The notes under the pieces were generated by a model. The model ran no database searches, was not told where the DNA came from, and saw only the letters and a program-made list of their open reading frames with translations. 64,000 nt of DNA, from positions 60,475 through 124,474 of the forward strand of contig JANQKI010000217.1 in NCBI GenBank assembly GCA_028281165.1. Reading direction: 5' to 3'. Position numbers and translations under genes: made by a program. This document shows, piece by piece, positions 25,994-34,660 of this stretch (within the stretch, counting starts at the first letter, position 1; the number at the start of each line of letters is the position of its first letter). This DNA comes from Opitutaceae bacterium (GTDB taxonomy: Bacteria; Verrucomicrobiota; Verrucomicrobiia; Opitutales; Opitutaceae).

Positions 25994-27148
25994 ATGAAAG
26001 AACATCGAGTAGGCATTATCATGAACGGCGTAACCGGGCGCATGGGAACGAACCAGCACCTCATGCGTTCGATTGTCGAGATTGTCAAACAGGGCGGCGT
26101 CCGAGTCAGCCCTACCGAATCTATCATGCCCGACCCGATTTTGGTCGGCCGCAACGAAGTGAAGCTCAAGAAGCTCAGCGCGATGTCTGGCGTCGAGAAA
26201 TGGACGACCGATCTCGATAGTGTGATGTCCGATTCCGCGTATCCAATCTATTTCGACGCGCAGAGTACGCTTCGTCGAGCCGACGCGGTCAAAGCCGCAG
26301 CCACTGCGGGCAAGCACGTCTACTGCGAAAAGCCGACGGCTGTAGATACGGCGACAGCCGCCGAACTGCATCGTTTTTGCGAGGAGAAGGGAGTCAAGAG
26401 TGGCGTCGTGCAGGACAAATTGTGGTTGCCCGGTCTAGTGAAGCTGCAGCGGGCGATCGACAAAGGCTTCTTTGGCCGCATTTTTGCGGTGACGGGAGAA
26501 TTTGGATACTGGGTTTTCGAAGGGCATTCGGTGCCCGCCCAGCGCCCATCCTGGAACTACCGTAAGGAGGATGGCGGCGGGATGATCATCGATATGCTGT
26601 GTCACTGGCGCTACGTTCTCGATAATCTATTCGGCTCGGTGAAATCCGTCAGCTGCCGCGGCGCGACCCACATTAAGGAACGTGTCGACGAAGAGGGAAA
26701 TCCGTACAAGTGCACTGCGGACGATGCAGCCTACGCGATGTTCGAGATCGACGGACCGGACGGCGAGATCGTAGTTAACTTCAACTCGTCTTGGTGCACT
26801 CGCGTGCGGCGCGACGATCTGCTGACGCTCCATGTCGATGGCGAGCAGGGATCAGCGGTGGCCACGTTGCGCGATTGCTACCTGCAGCACTACGGGAACA
26901 CGCCAAAGCCGGTTTGGAATCCGGACATCGAGCAGCCGATCGACTTCTATGACGATTGGTCGAAAGTGCCGGAACAGGAGATCTACGACAATGCGTTCAA
27001 GATTCAATGGGAGCTGTTCTTAAAGCATGTGGTTTTGGATACGCCGTTTCGCTGGACCCTCCTCGAAGGCGCCAAAGGCGTGCAGTTGGCGGAAGTCGGC
27101 ATTAAAAGTTGGGAAAAACGGCAGTGGCTTGATCTGCCGGAATTGTAG
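25994..27148 (+). CDS. Gfo/Idh/MocA-family oxidoreductase
   Basis: The product is 384 residues, a cytoplasmic NAD(P)-dependent dehydrogenase. The N-terminal Rossmann region starts VGIIMNGVTGRMG; the signature GKHVYCEKPTAVD contains the conserved EKP; FGYWVFEGHSVPAQRPSWNYR and GGGMIIDMLCHWRYVLDN carry the substrate site. It follows the isomerase by 25 bases and likely belongs to the same operon. By eye its G+C and its codon choice (many C- and G-ending codons) exceed those of its neighbours, suggesting a different history. Confidence 0.88.
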   Translation: MKEHRVGIIMNGVTGRMGTNQHLMRSIVEIVKQGGVRVSPTESIMPDPILVGRNEVKLKKLSAMSGVEKWTTDLDSVMSDSAYPIYFDAQSTLRRADAVKAAATAGKHVYCEKPTAVDTATAAELHRFCEEKGVKSGVVQDKLWLPGLVKLQRAIDKGFFGRIFAVTGEFGYWVFEGHSVPAQRPSWNYRKEDGGGMIIDMLCHWRYVLDNLFGSVKSVSCRGATHIKERVDEEGNPYKCTADDAAYAMFEIDGPDGEIVVNFNSSWCTRVRRDDLLTLHVDGEQGSAVATLRDCYLQHYGNTPKPVWNPDIEQPIDFYDDWSKVPEQEIYDNAFKIQWELFLKHVVLDTPFRWTLLEGAKGVQLAEVGIKSWEKRQWLDLPEL

Positions 27149-27155
27149 TGCGCTT

Positions 27156-27613
27156 TGTCTTCTGTCGAATGTCTTATGTCTGGGATTCGAGATAGCGAAT
27201 GAAACCGCCGATTTTGTTGCGTACTTCGATGCCCAGAGCTCTTAGACGTAGAAATTCCTTTTCGTCTATATACTTGCAGTCAAAAGCGACGTAGAGATGG
27301 CTTATGACTTCTTCAGTAGATCCGCTGGCGATTGTCAGAAATTGCATGAATTCTTTGTCGTTTCGTCTGCCAAAACCTTCTGCGATGTTGGCCATTGCGG
27401 ATACAGAAGCCCGCCGCATTTGATCTTTCAGGCCCCAATCCTTAGAAAGAGTACCGGTTTGAGACATCATATAGATCTCTTTAGTTAGCGTTCGAGCAGT
27501 TTTCCACGACTCGATTTCTTCAAAACTAGTAATAACCGACATATGGATTCCTTAATTCAAATCTCAAAAGGAAAGTGAAATGACAGAAGACACAAGACAG
27601 AAGACTAAAGACG
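27156..27613. mobile_element. Four-helix-bundle cassette with GTCTTCTGTC-type inverted repeats (copy D)
   Basis: GTCTTCTGTCGAATGTCTTA (27157-27176) on the left is mirrored by GACAGAAGACACAAGACAG and onward (27582-27612) on the right. The left repeat contains the stop codon of the enclosed minus-strand four-helix-bundle gene. The right repeat is the first part of the next gene. The repeat type differs from copies A-C, but the plan is the same. Mobility is inferred. Confidence 0.4.
27174..27542 (-). CDS. Four-helix-bundle protein (S23 family), second copy
   Basis: The 122-residue protein shares the family pattern with the one at 4951: EEIESWKTARTL near the N-terminus and DQMRRASVSAMANIAEGFGR in the centre. 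The two are clearly divergent, so they are not a recent duplication. It lies antisense inside an otherwise co-directional operon, between the oxidoreductase and the SDR. Function not known for the family; nucleic-acid binding is proposed. Flanked by inverted repeats (copy D). Confidence 0.85.
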   Translation of the reverse strand: MSVITSFEEIESWKTARTLTKEIYMMSQTGTLSKDWGLKDQMRRASVSAMANIAEGFGRRNDKEFMQFLTIASGSTEEVISHLYVAFDCKYIDEKEFLRLRALGIEVRNKIGGFIRYLESQT

Positions 27614-28392
27614 TCGCCAAAGCGCGATGCGCTTTGGTGACGGGTGGGAGCCGAGGCATTGGCTTTGGAATAGCTAATGCTCTTGCTGCCGAAAACTGGG
27701 ATGTAGTGATTAATGGAGTACGCGACGAGTCTTCTGTTTCCGAATCACTGGAAAAGCTCAGGGAGACGGGCGCAAGGGTCGCCTACGCTCAAGGCGACAT
27801 AGGCTCAGCCGAAGGCAGGTCGTCAATTGTGGAGACGGCTCATGTGTTCGCAGGTGGATCAATTAATTTGCTAGTGAATAATGCTGGAGTAGCTCCCAAG
27901 GAGCGACTTGATATCCTGGATACGACGGAAGAAAGCTACGATTTCGTTGTCGGCACGAATCTGAAGGGTAGCTTTTTTCTTACTCAAGCCATTGCCAATG
28001 AGATGATTGCGGCGAAATTCAATGACGACGCTTTCTCGGCAAGTATCATAAATGTCACTTCGATTTCATCCACCGTTGCTAGCGTTAACCGTGGCGAGTA
28101 TTGCATTGCCAAAGCGGGGCTTTCTATGGTGACGCAGCTTTTTGCTACCAGGCTTGGAGAAGTTGGAATTCCGGTCTACGAAGTTCGTCCGGGCGTGACG
28201 ATGACTGATATGACGGCTGGCGTATCCGAAAAATATGACAAGCTAATTGAAGAAGGGCTTTGCGTGCAGCCTCGATGGGGGTACCCCAAGGATGTGGGAA
28301 TGGCTGTCGCCAGTCTGGCTCGTGGGGACTTTCCTTATTCTACGGGTCAAGTCGTTATGGTTGATGGAGGTTTGACGATCCCCAGGCTATAG
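27580..28392 (+). CDS. SDR-family oxidoreductase (3-ketoacyl-ACP reductase-like)
   Basis: The product is 270 residues. The Rossmann motif TGGSRGIGFG, NNAG, catalytic Ser (VTSISS) and YCIAK (YxxxK) are all present. AAGGA about eight bases before ATG 27580 supports this start. The first eleven codons (MTEDTRQKTKD) are made entirely of the GACAGAAGAC-type repeat of cassette D, so the N-terminus appears recruited from repeat DNA. In this context it may reduce a keto-uronate such as 4-deoxy-5-hexulose uronate; that substrate is a guess. Confidence 0.88.
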   Translation: MTEDTRQKTKDVAKARCALVTGGSRGIGFGIANALAAENWDVVINGVRDESSVSESLEKLRETGARVAYAQGDIGSAEGRSSIVETAHVFAGGSINLLVNNAGVAPKERLDILDTTEESYDFVVGTNLKGSFFLTQAIANEMIAAKFNDDAFSASIINVTSISSTVASVNRGEYCIAKAGLSMVTQLFATRLGEVGIPVYEVRPGVTMTDMTAGVSEKYDKLIEEGLCVQPRWGYPKDVGMAVASLARGDFPYSTGQVVMVDGGLTIPRL

Positions 28393-28402
28393 TTGGCTGC
28401 GA

Positions 28403-29482
28403 TCACGCTCTTTTCCTGGCAGTCTTTACCGGAGTACAGGACCCACTGGATTCTCTCTCAACCATGACGGCTGGAATCGTCACATCCAACAAGGCCTTGG
28501 CTTCGCCTTCGATGGAGTTCAAAAGAATGCGGGCGGCTTCCTCTCCCATTTCTTCTGGATGGGCCGATGCGCCAGTTATTGTAGGATGTTCTTCGGTACA
28601 AACATTTGTCATATCGAAAGCAACGACACTGACGTCTTGACCCACTCGGTAGCCCTTTTGGAAAAGGCAATTGATCGCGCCTCTAGCCATAAGGCCGTTG
28701 AGACAAACCCAGGCAGTCGGCAGTTTTTCCTTTTTTGCGGCAGAGATGATTTCCTGAGCGCAGTCGTAGCCTTCCTTTCGATCCGCTCCTTTGGTCTTTT
28801 TAGAGAATTGCGGATCGAGCTCCAGATTTCGGATACGAAGCGCATTGTTAAGGCTAGAGCTACGATCGTCGTATCTTCCCATAGAAGAGTTACCGCCTAG
28901 CCAGGCGAACTTTCTGTGACCGAGATTATATAAATGATCGACCAGTTTTTCTCCAGACTCCTGCTCGTTTGATAAAACGGAATGACAATGTCCGGTAGCT
29001 CTTGCAGAAATGTACACAACGGGTCGATCCAGCTTTTTCACACTGGCCAGAAAGGCGGGTTGCACTTCTCCCATAATGGCGATGCCGCGGACCGAGTCGG
29101 GAATAGATCCAGGTGTCGTTAGACTTTGTTCGTCGATGTCGTCTTCCGATCCCAGAAAAATGGTCTTTATCTTTTTTTCCTTCAAGTGGTCATGAAGCCC
29201 TTGGTGAATATGACTGAAGAAGTTGCTCTTATTTGCCAGCTTGAGCGGTGAACGCAGAATGTATCCAATCGTTGTTGACGAATTGGCTTCCGAGCTTGTG
29301 TCGAGCTTCATCCCCCTTGGGGAATAGCCGTGCTGGGTTGCGTATTCCCAAATTCGCTGATAGGTTGCCTCAGACATCCCCTTCTTACGGCCATTGAGAG
29401 CCATAGAGATGAGAGCCTGGGAGTAGCCGAGCTCTTTTGCTATCTGAGCTTGAGAAATGCGTCTGGAGGAGGGATCTGACAT
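28403..29482 (-). CDS. LacI-family transcriptional regulator
   Basis: The 359-residue protein begins with a LacI helix-turn-helix (ISQAQIAKELGYSQALISMAL, about 9-29) and a hinge, then a periplasmic-binding-protein-like ligand domain (VVYISARATG, RKFAWLGGNSSM, VSVVAFDMTN). It faces the TonB receptor gene across a 339-base divergent region. A sugar-derived inducer and control of the nearby polysaccharide genes are likely. An AATTATAGTTATAA site lies 41-54 bases upstream of its start, and a close match precedes the minus-strand lyase operon at 48951. Confidence 0.92.
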   Translation of the reverse strand: MSDPSSRRISQAQIAKELGYSQALISMALNGRKKGMSEATYQRIWEYATQHGYSPRGMKLDTSSEANSSTTIGYILRSPLKLANKSNFFSHIHQGLHDHLKEKKIKTIFLGSEDDIDEQSLTTPGSIPDSVRGIAIMGEVQPAFLASVKKLDRPVVYISARATGHCHSVLSNEQESGEKLVDHLYNLGHRKFAWLGGNSSMGRYDDRSSSLNNALRIRNLELDPQFSKKTKGADRKEGYDCAQEIISAAKKEKLPTAWVCLNGLMARGAINCLFQKGYRVGQDVSVVAFDMTNVCTEEHPTITGASAHPEEMGEEAARILLNSIEGEAKALLDVTIPAVMVERESSGSCTPVKTARKRA

Positions 29483-29821
29483 CGAATTGCGAGCAACTTC
29501 TGTTAGATTTACTTATAGAATCAATTATAGTTATAAATCAAGTCGGAATCTGAAACTTGTAAATATAAGTTGATTATCAATCATAATTGCCTGAAATTTA
29601 AGTATTTACCCCTAAAATTAGCCGTTAGTGTATAAATTTTTTGTTTCTTTTCGGAATATTTCACTTGCCAAAGATTATATTTATAAGTTGATTGGCTTCA
29701 ATACCTCACATAATGATTTCCCCCACATTCATCGATTGAACACCCACGGGTTTAGACGACCAGCTCCCCGTCTGGTCATTGTCTTAATTGTTACTCAAGC
29801 GAACTACAAAACTAACTACAA
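29483..29821. promoter_or_regulatory. Divergent regulatory region between lacI and the TonB receptor
   Basis: This A+T-rich spacer holds the site AATTATAGTTATAA (29523-29536), near-palindromic, and two copies of TATAAGTTGATT at 29564-29575 and 29682-29693. These are candidate operator and activator sites for the divergent genes. I could not fix promoter boxes. No gene is evident; a short frame at 29628 lacks support. Confidence 0.5.
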
Positions 29822-32800
29822 ATGCATGCTCTAAGATCGCATTCCAAAGGTATTATCAGCGTCAGTCATAGACGCTTTTTGGTCATCTCGGTAGTTTTCG
29901 TATGTGTCTTTTCCATGTCCTTTTCTTTGCTAGGGCAAGAAGAGGTTGAGGAAGATATCGTAACCCTTTCGCCCTTTGTTGTAGATGCGTCGGGCGATGT
30001 TGGATACCGGGCGACTAATTCCACGTCAGGCACCAGCTTAAATTCGCGGATTAAGGATCTGCCGATGTCCATCGAAGTAATCAATCAGGACTTTATCGAG
30101 GACACAGGCGCAACCAATTTCGAGGAAGCCCTGGCTTATTCTTCCGGAGTTTTTCTAGACGACTTCACATCATCCGATGGCGTTGGCCTGGATGGCTCCA
30201 ACACTCCAGGAGCCAATGTTTCTGATAGCGCTGATCGTTCTCCTTCATCTCGAGGGGGAGTTGGTGGACGATTTGATAACGTAACCATCATTCGCGGCTT
30301 TAACGTTCCTTTCCAAAATCGCGATGGCTTTCGCTATGGCGGTTTGATCGCTCAGTACGGGACGATTCTTGGAGGAATCATCGATACTTCAAATGTTGAA
30401 CGCATGGAAGTCGTACGCGGTCCCAATTCGCTGCTCTACGGCATAGGCGTTTTATCCGGCATTGTTAATGTCATTCCCAAGAAACCGCTTTCTGCTCATG
30501 CCCAGTCCGCGTCCATCGGCTTTGGTAGCGATGGTTATCTTAGAGGAACCTGGGATGTTACAGGTCCCGTCACTGACAACTTCCTGGGAGGCGAGCTTAA
30601 CTACCGTTTCGCCGGGGCTTTCGAGGAGCGGGATAGTTGGACAGACTTCAGAGGCAAGGAGCTAGAGTACTTTGTTGGTCAGCTGCAGTATCGTAATGAT
30701 AAACTGAATATACTTCTTGAAGGACAGTACGCGGACCAGAAAGAAAAGGGAATAGGCGCTCAGCACATTCATGACAATCTGAACGCTGCGATTGACCAAA
30801 ATTTCCGCAACGAGTTTGGCGAACAATTCAACTGGACCAAAAGCCTGGGTGGGTTGCCAGAGTCCTATCGTGTTACAGGACCGGATACCTACCATTTTCG
30901 TCGCGAGAATAATTTCATGGCCAACGTCGATTTCACGCCAATCGAAAATCTCACGATTTCCGCTGGCATGTTTGTCACCGACGCTGAGGAAGAGGAGTTC
31001 AACGTGAATATTTCCACCTTAACCAACCTTGAGAGAGCTTTTGATCTCAAAGGTGTTTTGATCCAGCGTCCCAATGATCCGAATACAGAAAATCCTCAAG
31101 CCATTCTTGATTGGATCGATGAAACCGTAACTATTTTTCCCTTTCTTGGAGAGACGGATCCAGATGATCGGCGCGATTTGACTGACTATCGTTTCGTTCG
31201 CTACTGGTGGGATAAGGATCCTGAAACTACTTCTTCCGAACAGTACCGACTACGGGCGGTTTATAATTTCGAGACCAACTTTTTCGGAGAGTCAAATGCT
31301 AAGCATACGATCCTAGTTGGTCGGCATGACATCAAAGACGAAGCCGATTTCACTCTGGGCAATGAGCGTATCAGTTGGCAGTTCGCTAGTAAGGGCGAGC
31401 TGGCAGATGACGATCCCTTCTTGACCAGAAATATCAACGATCACACTCCCATTCGCTACAATGGAGAGGCCTTGGGTCAGCCGGGGCGCGAGTATCGCAA
31501 TGTCGAAGTGTGGTTCACTGGTCACTACGGCTTGTATCAGGGTCAGTTTTTTGATGATAAGCTTGGTGTCATTGCTGGAGTAAGGCATGATCGCTACCAT
31601 TCTCGGGACAGGCTTTACGACAGGTTTGACGAAATCGCCGCCTTTGGACCCGACTACGACGGTCCCGCTCTGGAACTAGCCCCAGCTAGTGGTGTAGTTG
31701 TTAATCCTGACAACAATACTTTTGGTTTCTTTCCATTGCCTGAAGGAGTGAGTGAGTACCTGCCGAGCGCCGATGAAGCAGAGACCGAGACTACCAAGAC
31801 CATCGCTCTTAATTATAAACTTCGCGACGACCTCACTATCTATGCCCTAAGGGCTGAGGGACTCACGCCTAACACCGGGGCCCGCGACGGCAATCTCGAA
31901 GGTCTGCCCTCGGAGAAGAGTACCAGTGAAGAGATCGGCATCAAATTTGACCTTATGCGAGGCAAGCTTTCAGGAACGCTATCGACCTACCGCATTGAGC
32001 GAGAAAATGCTCTTTGGAATTTCGAGTCGGCTCCTGCGCCAGCTAGGTGGGTTGGCGGCATAACGGATCCCGTTAATGAAGCGGATTTCGATACTGGCTT
32101 CAACCCCGCTTTGTTTGCTGAAGGAGTCCCGCTCTCTTACGGGATGGATAGCTTCTACTTTGAGCAAGAAGGGGTAGAGTTAAACAAAGTACTACGGTTT
32201 ATCCGCGACGATCAGGGCGAAATTATCGGTAGAGAATTCGCTTTCCCGGACGGTCTGCTGGGTATCGAAGGGCAGAAATCGGATACGACCAATCCGCGCA
32301 ATGTTGTGTACCTTGATTACGACAAACTCGATTTGCCGGCTATTGACAAAGATGGTAACGAAACAGGTCAAACCTGGCGCTACTATCTTGAGCAGGCTTT
32401 TGCTGATCGCAGTCGAAGCGAAGCGGATTTTCGTGATCAAGCAGGTCCCGATAATTTCGACCCCATGTTTTATGGTCGTACACGTGGCACTACACTAGGA
32501 AACAATCCAAGCCTAGATAATAGTACTGGAGCTAATGTCATCTACACCGACGAGGCGACCGGTTACGACTTGCAGCTTATCTACTCGGCTACCGAGAATT
32601 GGCAATTGATTTTCAACTACGCCCATACCGAGCGTGAAGCGACGGCGCCTTTTAGTCTGGTTGATGCCATCGATCCCGATACTGGGGCGAATTTCGGAAC
32701 GGAGTATGATGTTTGGGTGCGAACTTTTGGTAGAGAAGCCTTTGGTCTAGAAGAAACGGATACAGATGGAGATGGTGTTATCGATTCCATTACCAAAAAT

Positions 32801-33253
32801 GGGCAGCCTCTCTCCCTGGGAGATGTTAGTCCATTCGATTTGATTGGTGGATTGCAAGGAGTCAGTTTGTATACAGGATCTGAGGACGCTGCATCTCTCT
32901 GGACGAAATACAGCTTTACTGAGGGTCCGCTTAGTGGATTCGATGCCAGTTTAGGAGCGACTTATACGGGCCCAGCCGAAACGTCGATCCCTATTGGAGG
33001 ACCCGATTTAGCCTCAAATCTTTTTCGAACGCCTGCAACTCCCGAACGTTGGAAAGTGGATACATCACTTAAGTATCGATGGAACTGGAATGATCAGAGT
33101 TATACGCTGAAACTAAATGTATTCAATTTGCTGGATGATCAGAAGGGCCAATCCATCATTGCCTACAATGATAGCGGGGCGCGTATTTTGCGTCGTACAG
33201 ATGTCTACTATGCCCCACGCGGCTACCGACTTACGTTGTCGGTGAATTTCTAG
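29822..33253 (+). CDS. TonB-dependent outer-membrane receptor
   Basis: This 1143-residue protein has a signal peptide (hydrophobic core RFLVISVVFVCVFSMSF), then EEDIVTLSPFVVDAS, which fits a TonB-box region. The plug domain follows (SRIKDLPMSIEVINQDFIED, NVERMEVVRGPNSLLYG), then a 22-strand-type barrel ending GYRLTLSVNF with a terminal Phe. It would import glycan fragments or a chelate across the outer membrane. No SusD-like lipoprotein accompanies it, the usual state in Opitutae. Divergence from lacI suggests regulated carbohydrate uptake. Confidence 0.93.
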   Translation: MHALRSHSKGIISVSHRRFLVISVVFVCVFSMSFSLLGQEEVEEDIVTLSPFVVDASGDVGYRATNSTSGTSLNSRIKDLPMSIEVINQDFIEDTGATNFEEALAYSSGVFLDDFTSSDGVGLDGSNTPGANVSDSADRSPSSRGGVGGRFDNVTIIRGFNVPFQNRDGFRYGGLIAQYGTILGGIIDTSNVERMEVVRGPNSLLYGIGVLSGIVNVIPKKPLSAHAQSASIGFGSDGYLRGTWDVTGPVTDNFLGGELNYRFAGAFEERDSWTDFRGKELEYFVGQLQYRNDKLNILLEGQYADQKEKGIGAQHIHDNLNAAIDQNFRNEFGEQFNWTKSLGGLPESYRVTGPDTYHFRRENNFMANVDFTPIENLTISAGMFVTDAEEEEFNVNISTLTNLERAFDLKGVLIQRPNDPNTENPQAILDWIDETVTIFPFLGETDPDDRRDLTDYRFVRYWWDKDPETTSSEQYRLRAVYNFETNFFGESNAKHTILVGRHDIKDEADFTLGNERISWQFASKGELADDDPFLTRNINDHTPIRYNGEALGQPGREYRNVEVWFTGHYGLYQGQFFDDKLGVIAGVRHDRYHSRDRLYDRFDEIAAFGPDYDGPALELAPASGVVVNPDNNTFGFFPLPEGVSEYLPSADEAETETTKTIALNYKLRDDLTIYALRAEGLTPNTGARDGNLEGLPSEKSTSEEIGIKFDLMRGKLSGTLSTYRIERENALWNFESAPAPARWVGGITDPVNEADFDTGFNPALFAEGVPLSYGMDSFYFEQEGVELNKVLRFIRDDQGEIIGREFAFPDGLLGIEGQKSDTTNPRNVVYLDYDKLDLPAIDKDGNETGQTWRYYLEQAFADRSRSEADFRDQAGPDNFDPMFYGRTRGTTLGNNPSLDNSTGANVIYTDEATGYDLQLIYSATENWQLIFNYAHTEREATAPFSLVDAIDPDTGANFGTEYDVWVRTFGREAFGLEETDTDGDGVIDSITKNGQPLSLGDVSPFDLIGGLQGVSLYTGSEDAASLWTKYSFTEGPLSGFDASLGATYTGPAETSIPIGGPDLASNLFRTPATPERWKVDTSLKYRWNWNDQSYTLKLNVFNLLDDQKGQSIIAYNDSGARILRRTDVYYAPRGYRLTLSVNF

Positions 33254-33310
33254 ACCTTTTCTCGCAACGGAAACCCCAAAGCGAAACCACAAAAGTCAAA
33301 AAAAGCTATA

Positions 33311-34522
33311 ATGAAAAAAATAATACTAACCATCAGTTCGCTCTTCGTCGTCGGTTCGCTTTATGCGGCGTGGGACAAGATCGATGATTTGGAAAACGGT
33401 CTGTCCGATGATTGGAGTATCTTCCAGGAAGTGGATAACTTTCAGACCGAGCCCAGCGCGACCGTAGTCGCCGATCCCTTCGGTGCCGGCCAAGGAATGG
33501 TCCTGGCTATCAATCCCGGGGTCGCCTTAACAGCTAGCTCGCTTAATATGACTGTTGAGCGACAGCTTCCTCCGAGTCAGCAAATTGTTGACCCAGTAAC
33601 AGAGTCCAAGTTGACCACCCTCTACTTTAAGGTCGGCCGCCCCACTGTTGGTGGCGTTCCTGGCGAAGTCGATGTTACTTGGGGAATGGCAGCCGAGAGC
33701 GCGCGCGACGGCGATACAGGCCTCATGGGCTATGGCAGCTACTCTGTGTTGGGTCGATACGAGATTAACGGCATTATGGATATACGCGACTCTGGCGACT
33801 ATATCGATTTGGTTACCGAGGCTCTCGGTACAAACGTTTATTATCAGGTTTGGTTCGTTATCGACCATTTTACCAACACCTTTTCCCAGTACATCCAGGG
33901 CGGTACCGAATTTGCTGTACCCACCTTGGTCTATACGGGAGCAACCTATCGTAACCTGACCACCGACAATCTCGAGCATCTGCTCTTTATCACTTCTGCT
34001 GGTACAATTGATGAAGCTAAGGGTAAGGACGATCTTTATTTCGACGATTTCTACATCGACCTCGATGGAATGAATCTGACTACTCCATCTTCCAACGGTG
34101 GCGGCGGATCTACTAATACTTCCAAGCTAATCAATATCTCTACCCGGGCGAATGTTGGCACTGGCGACAATGTGCTCATTGGCGGCTTCATCATTGGTGG
34201 AACCGAAGCCAAGACTGTTCTGATCCGCGCTGTTGGCGCCGAGCTTGTTGCTCAGGGCGTGCAAGACGGAGCGTTCCTAGCTGATCCTCTCGTTCAGATT
34301 TTCTCCGGAGGCTCAATTATTGCTCAGAATGACAATTGGGATGCCGATGACGCGGCTGGCGTTACTGCCGCAGGAGAGCAGGTCGCAGGTTTCCAGTTGG
34401 AAGCTGGTAGTAACTCGGCAGGTATTGTCATTGAACTTCAACCTGGAGCCTACGGCGCGATCGTTGTGGGAGCTGATGGTGGAACGGGCATCTGTCTCGT
34501 CGAAGTATACGAAGTAGAATAA
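33311..34522 (+). CDS. Secreted protein with LamG-like domain and VLIRxxGP-type C-terminal module
   Basis: The product is 403 residues with a signal peptide (MKKIILTISSLFVVGSLYA-AW). Residues 24-255 form a beta-sandwich-like region (WDKIDDLENGLSDDWSIFQE; DLYFDDFYIDLDG) suggestive of a concanavalin/LamG-type carbohydrate-binding fold. A Gly/Ser linker precedes the C-terminal module (271-403) with LIGGFIIGGTEAKTVLIRAV, NDNWDADDAAG and a final LVEVYEVE. The same module ends the next protein and two others in the window. Located 57 bases after the TonB receptor, probably in one operon. Confidence 0.75.
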   Translation: MKKIILTISSLFVVGSLYAAWDKIDDLENGLSDDWSIFQEVDNFQTEPSATVVADPFGAGQGMVLAINPGVALTASSLNMTVERQLPPSQQIVDPVTESKLTTLYFKVGRPTVGGVPGEVDVTWGMAAESARDGDTGLMGYGSYSVLGRYEINGIMDIRDSGDYIDLVTEALGTNVYYQVWFVIDHFTNTFSQYIQGGTEFAVPTLVYTGATYRNLTTDNLEHLLFITSAGTIDEAKGKDDLYFDDFYIDLDGMNLTTPSSNGGGGSTNTSKLINISTRANVGTGDNVLIGGFIIGGTEAKTVLIRAVGAELVAQGVQDGAFLADPLVQIFSGGSIIAQNDNWDADDAAGVTAAGEQVAGFQLEAGSNSAGIVIELQPGAYGAIVVGADGGTGICLVEVYEVE

Positions 34523-34533
34523 TCTCAGTACTC

Positions 34534-34578
34534 GTTAGACGCTAGCGCCGGACGTTGCAGCCGTCCAGCGCCAGCTTT
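34534..34578 (+). terminator. Hairpin after the LamG-like gene
   Basis: AGCGCCGGACG and CGTCCAGCGCC pair imperfectly around a short loop, followed by CTTTTAG. This is a weaker terminator just ahead of the strong one at 34598. Confidence 0.45.
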
Positions 34579-34597
34579 TAGAATGAATAAACATTCA

Positions 34598-34638
34598 GCG
34601 GAGCAGGCAGACATTCCTGACGCCTGCTCCGCCTTTTT
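34598..34638 (+). terminator. Strong intrinsic terminator
   Basis: A perfect 11-base stem (GCGGAGCAGGC / GCCTGCTCCGC, 13-base loop) is followed by CTTTTTG. It separates the TonB-LamG unit from the sugar dehydrogenase gene and shows that the latter cannot start upstream of it. Confidence 0.85.
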
Positions 34639-34660
34639 GTCTAAAATCATAGCTCGCTAC

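Noticed and set aside
29628..29834. Short plus-strand frame before the TonB receptor
   Set aside because: It lies in an A+T-rich regulatory spacer, overlaps the receptor start, and lacks a ribosome site.
34583..34660. Upstream start of the sugar dehydrogenase gene
   Set aside because: This stretch forms a strong intrinsic terminator and the signal peptide begins at 34661.
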